Shown: positions 4,911 through 5,151 of the stretch, piece after piece
Position numbering within the stretch: position 1 is the first letter of the stretch
Layout: each line of letters begins with the position of its first letter
Source: Holophagales bacterium
GTDB lineage: Bacteria; Acidobacteriota; Holophagae; Holophagales; Holophagaceae
Direction: 5' to 3'
Assembly: GCA_031256155.1 (NCBI GenBank)
Contig: JAIRRD010000199.1
Coordinates: forward strand, 1-5,151
Length of the DNA: 5,151 nt
The notes under the pieces: generated by a model
The model's input: the letters and a program-made list of their open reading frames with translations, nothing else
Told to the model about the DNA's origin: nothing
Databases searched by the model: none
Made by a program: the position numbers and the translations under genes

Positions 4911-5151
4911 CTAATGTCGAACAAGAATTGATTCACCCGCAGGGCACTTGCCCAGCTCAATATGCGCTTCAAACTCGCTACGGAACTTTCTGAGAACAGA
5001 GTCTAGCAGTCCACAAGCGGCATCGCCAAGGGGGCAGAGTGTTCGCATATTAATTTTTGAAACAACATTCTCCAGAAGTTCCAGGTCGCCCTTGCGGCCT
5101 TGTCCATGTTCAATGCGACTGAGTATCATTTCTACCCAATGGCATCCTTCA
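4911..5151 (-). CDS. nuoF: NADH-quinone oxidoreductase subunit F, C-terminal fragment (5' end outside window)
   Basis: Only the last 79 complete codons are in the window; the frame is open to the right edge. They match the C-terminal iron-sulfur domain of the NuoF (51 kDa) family: the edge reads EGCHWVEMILSRIEHGQG, the tail of the CxxC-x2-CREG-type motif. Then come DLELLENVVSKI, TLCPLGDAA with the last Cys ligand of the N3 [4Fe-4S] cluster, and FRSEFEAHIELGKCP. NuoF carries FMN and passes electrons from NADH into complex I on the cytoplasmic side of the membrane. The protein stops 12 residues after FEAHI and lacks the extra ferredoxin domain that follows KCPAG in HydB/HndC-type hydrogenase subunits, which favours true NuoF. 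A NuoF-like subunit of a hydrogenase or formate dehydrogenase remains possible. Unusually, the next gene is rsmI and not nuoG. Confidence 0.9.
   Translation of the reverse strand, partial: EGCHWVEMILSRIEHGQGRKGDLELLENVVSKINMRTLCPLGDAACGLLDSVLRKFRSEFEAHIELGKCPAGESILVRH

Overview
The window is a bacterial chromosomal segment. One gene is read rightward, a chemoreceptor at 365-1954. A leftward set of four genes converges on it, in transcription order nuoF (C-terminal fragment cut by the right edge), rsmI, xerC and an unrecognised 302-residue gene. Two features point to a free-swimming Gram-negative-type bacterium: a complex I NuoF-type C-terminus and an MCP with a classical HAMP and signalling domain. 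The XerC ending (AHPRAKK) and the MCP signalling domain remind me of Acidobacteriota, Verrucomicrobiota or Desulfobacterota. I cannot fix the phylum from sequence alone.

Region by region. Positions 1-364 hold no gene. The first 240 bases are about 15% G+C by hand count, against roughly 45-60% in the sampled stretches of the recognised genes. The right part of this leader carries two perfect CTTAAG-centred palindromes flanking a hairpin and a TATAAA box, followed by a strong ribosome binding site and a TTG start for the MCP. The MCP stop and the stop of the unknown leftward gene are only 9 bases apart. The unknown gene (1964-2872) is about 40% G+C. It has its own Shine-Dalgarno, a perfect TATAAT box, a 30-bp in-frame tandem duplication and a run of nine A in its coding strand, and it looks like accessory DNA next to housekeeping genes.

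The most unusual feature is a 140-bp palindromic element at 3881-4020 between rsmI and xerC. It has 15-bp imperfect terminal inverted repeats that begin and end with TA, four internal hairpins and no ORF, so it has the form of a MITE (non-autonomous miniature transposon). Its right end runs into the 3' end of rsmI and supplies that protein's last seven codons and its stop. Its left end stops 13 bases before the xerC start codon, and no Shine-Dalgarno is visible there.

The genes do not form one pathway. NuoF is the NADH-oxidising subunit of complex I, RsmI modifies 16S rRNA, XerC resolves chromosome dimers, and the MCP feeds the chemotaxis system. Same-strand layout and the 17-base nuoF-rsmI gap suggest cotranscription of nuoF and rsmI, with xerC and the unknown gene possibly downstream on the same message.
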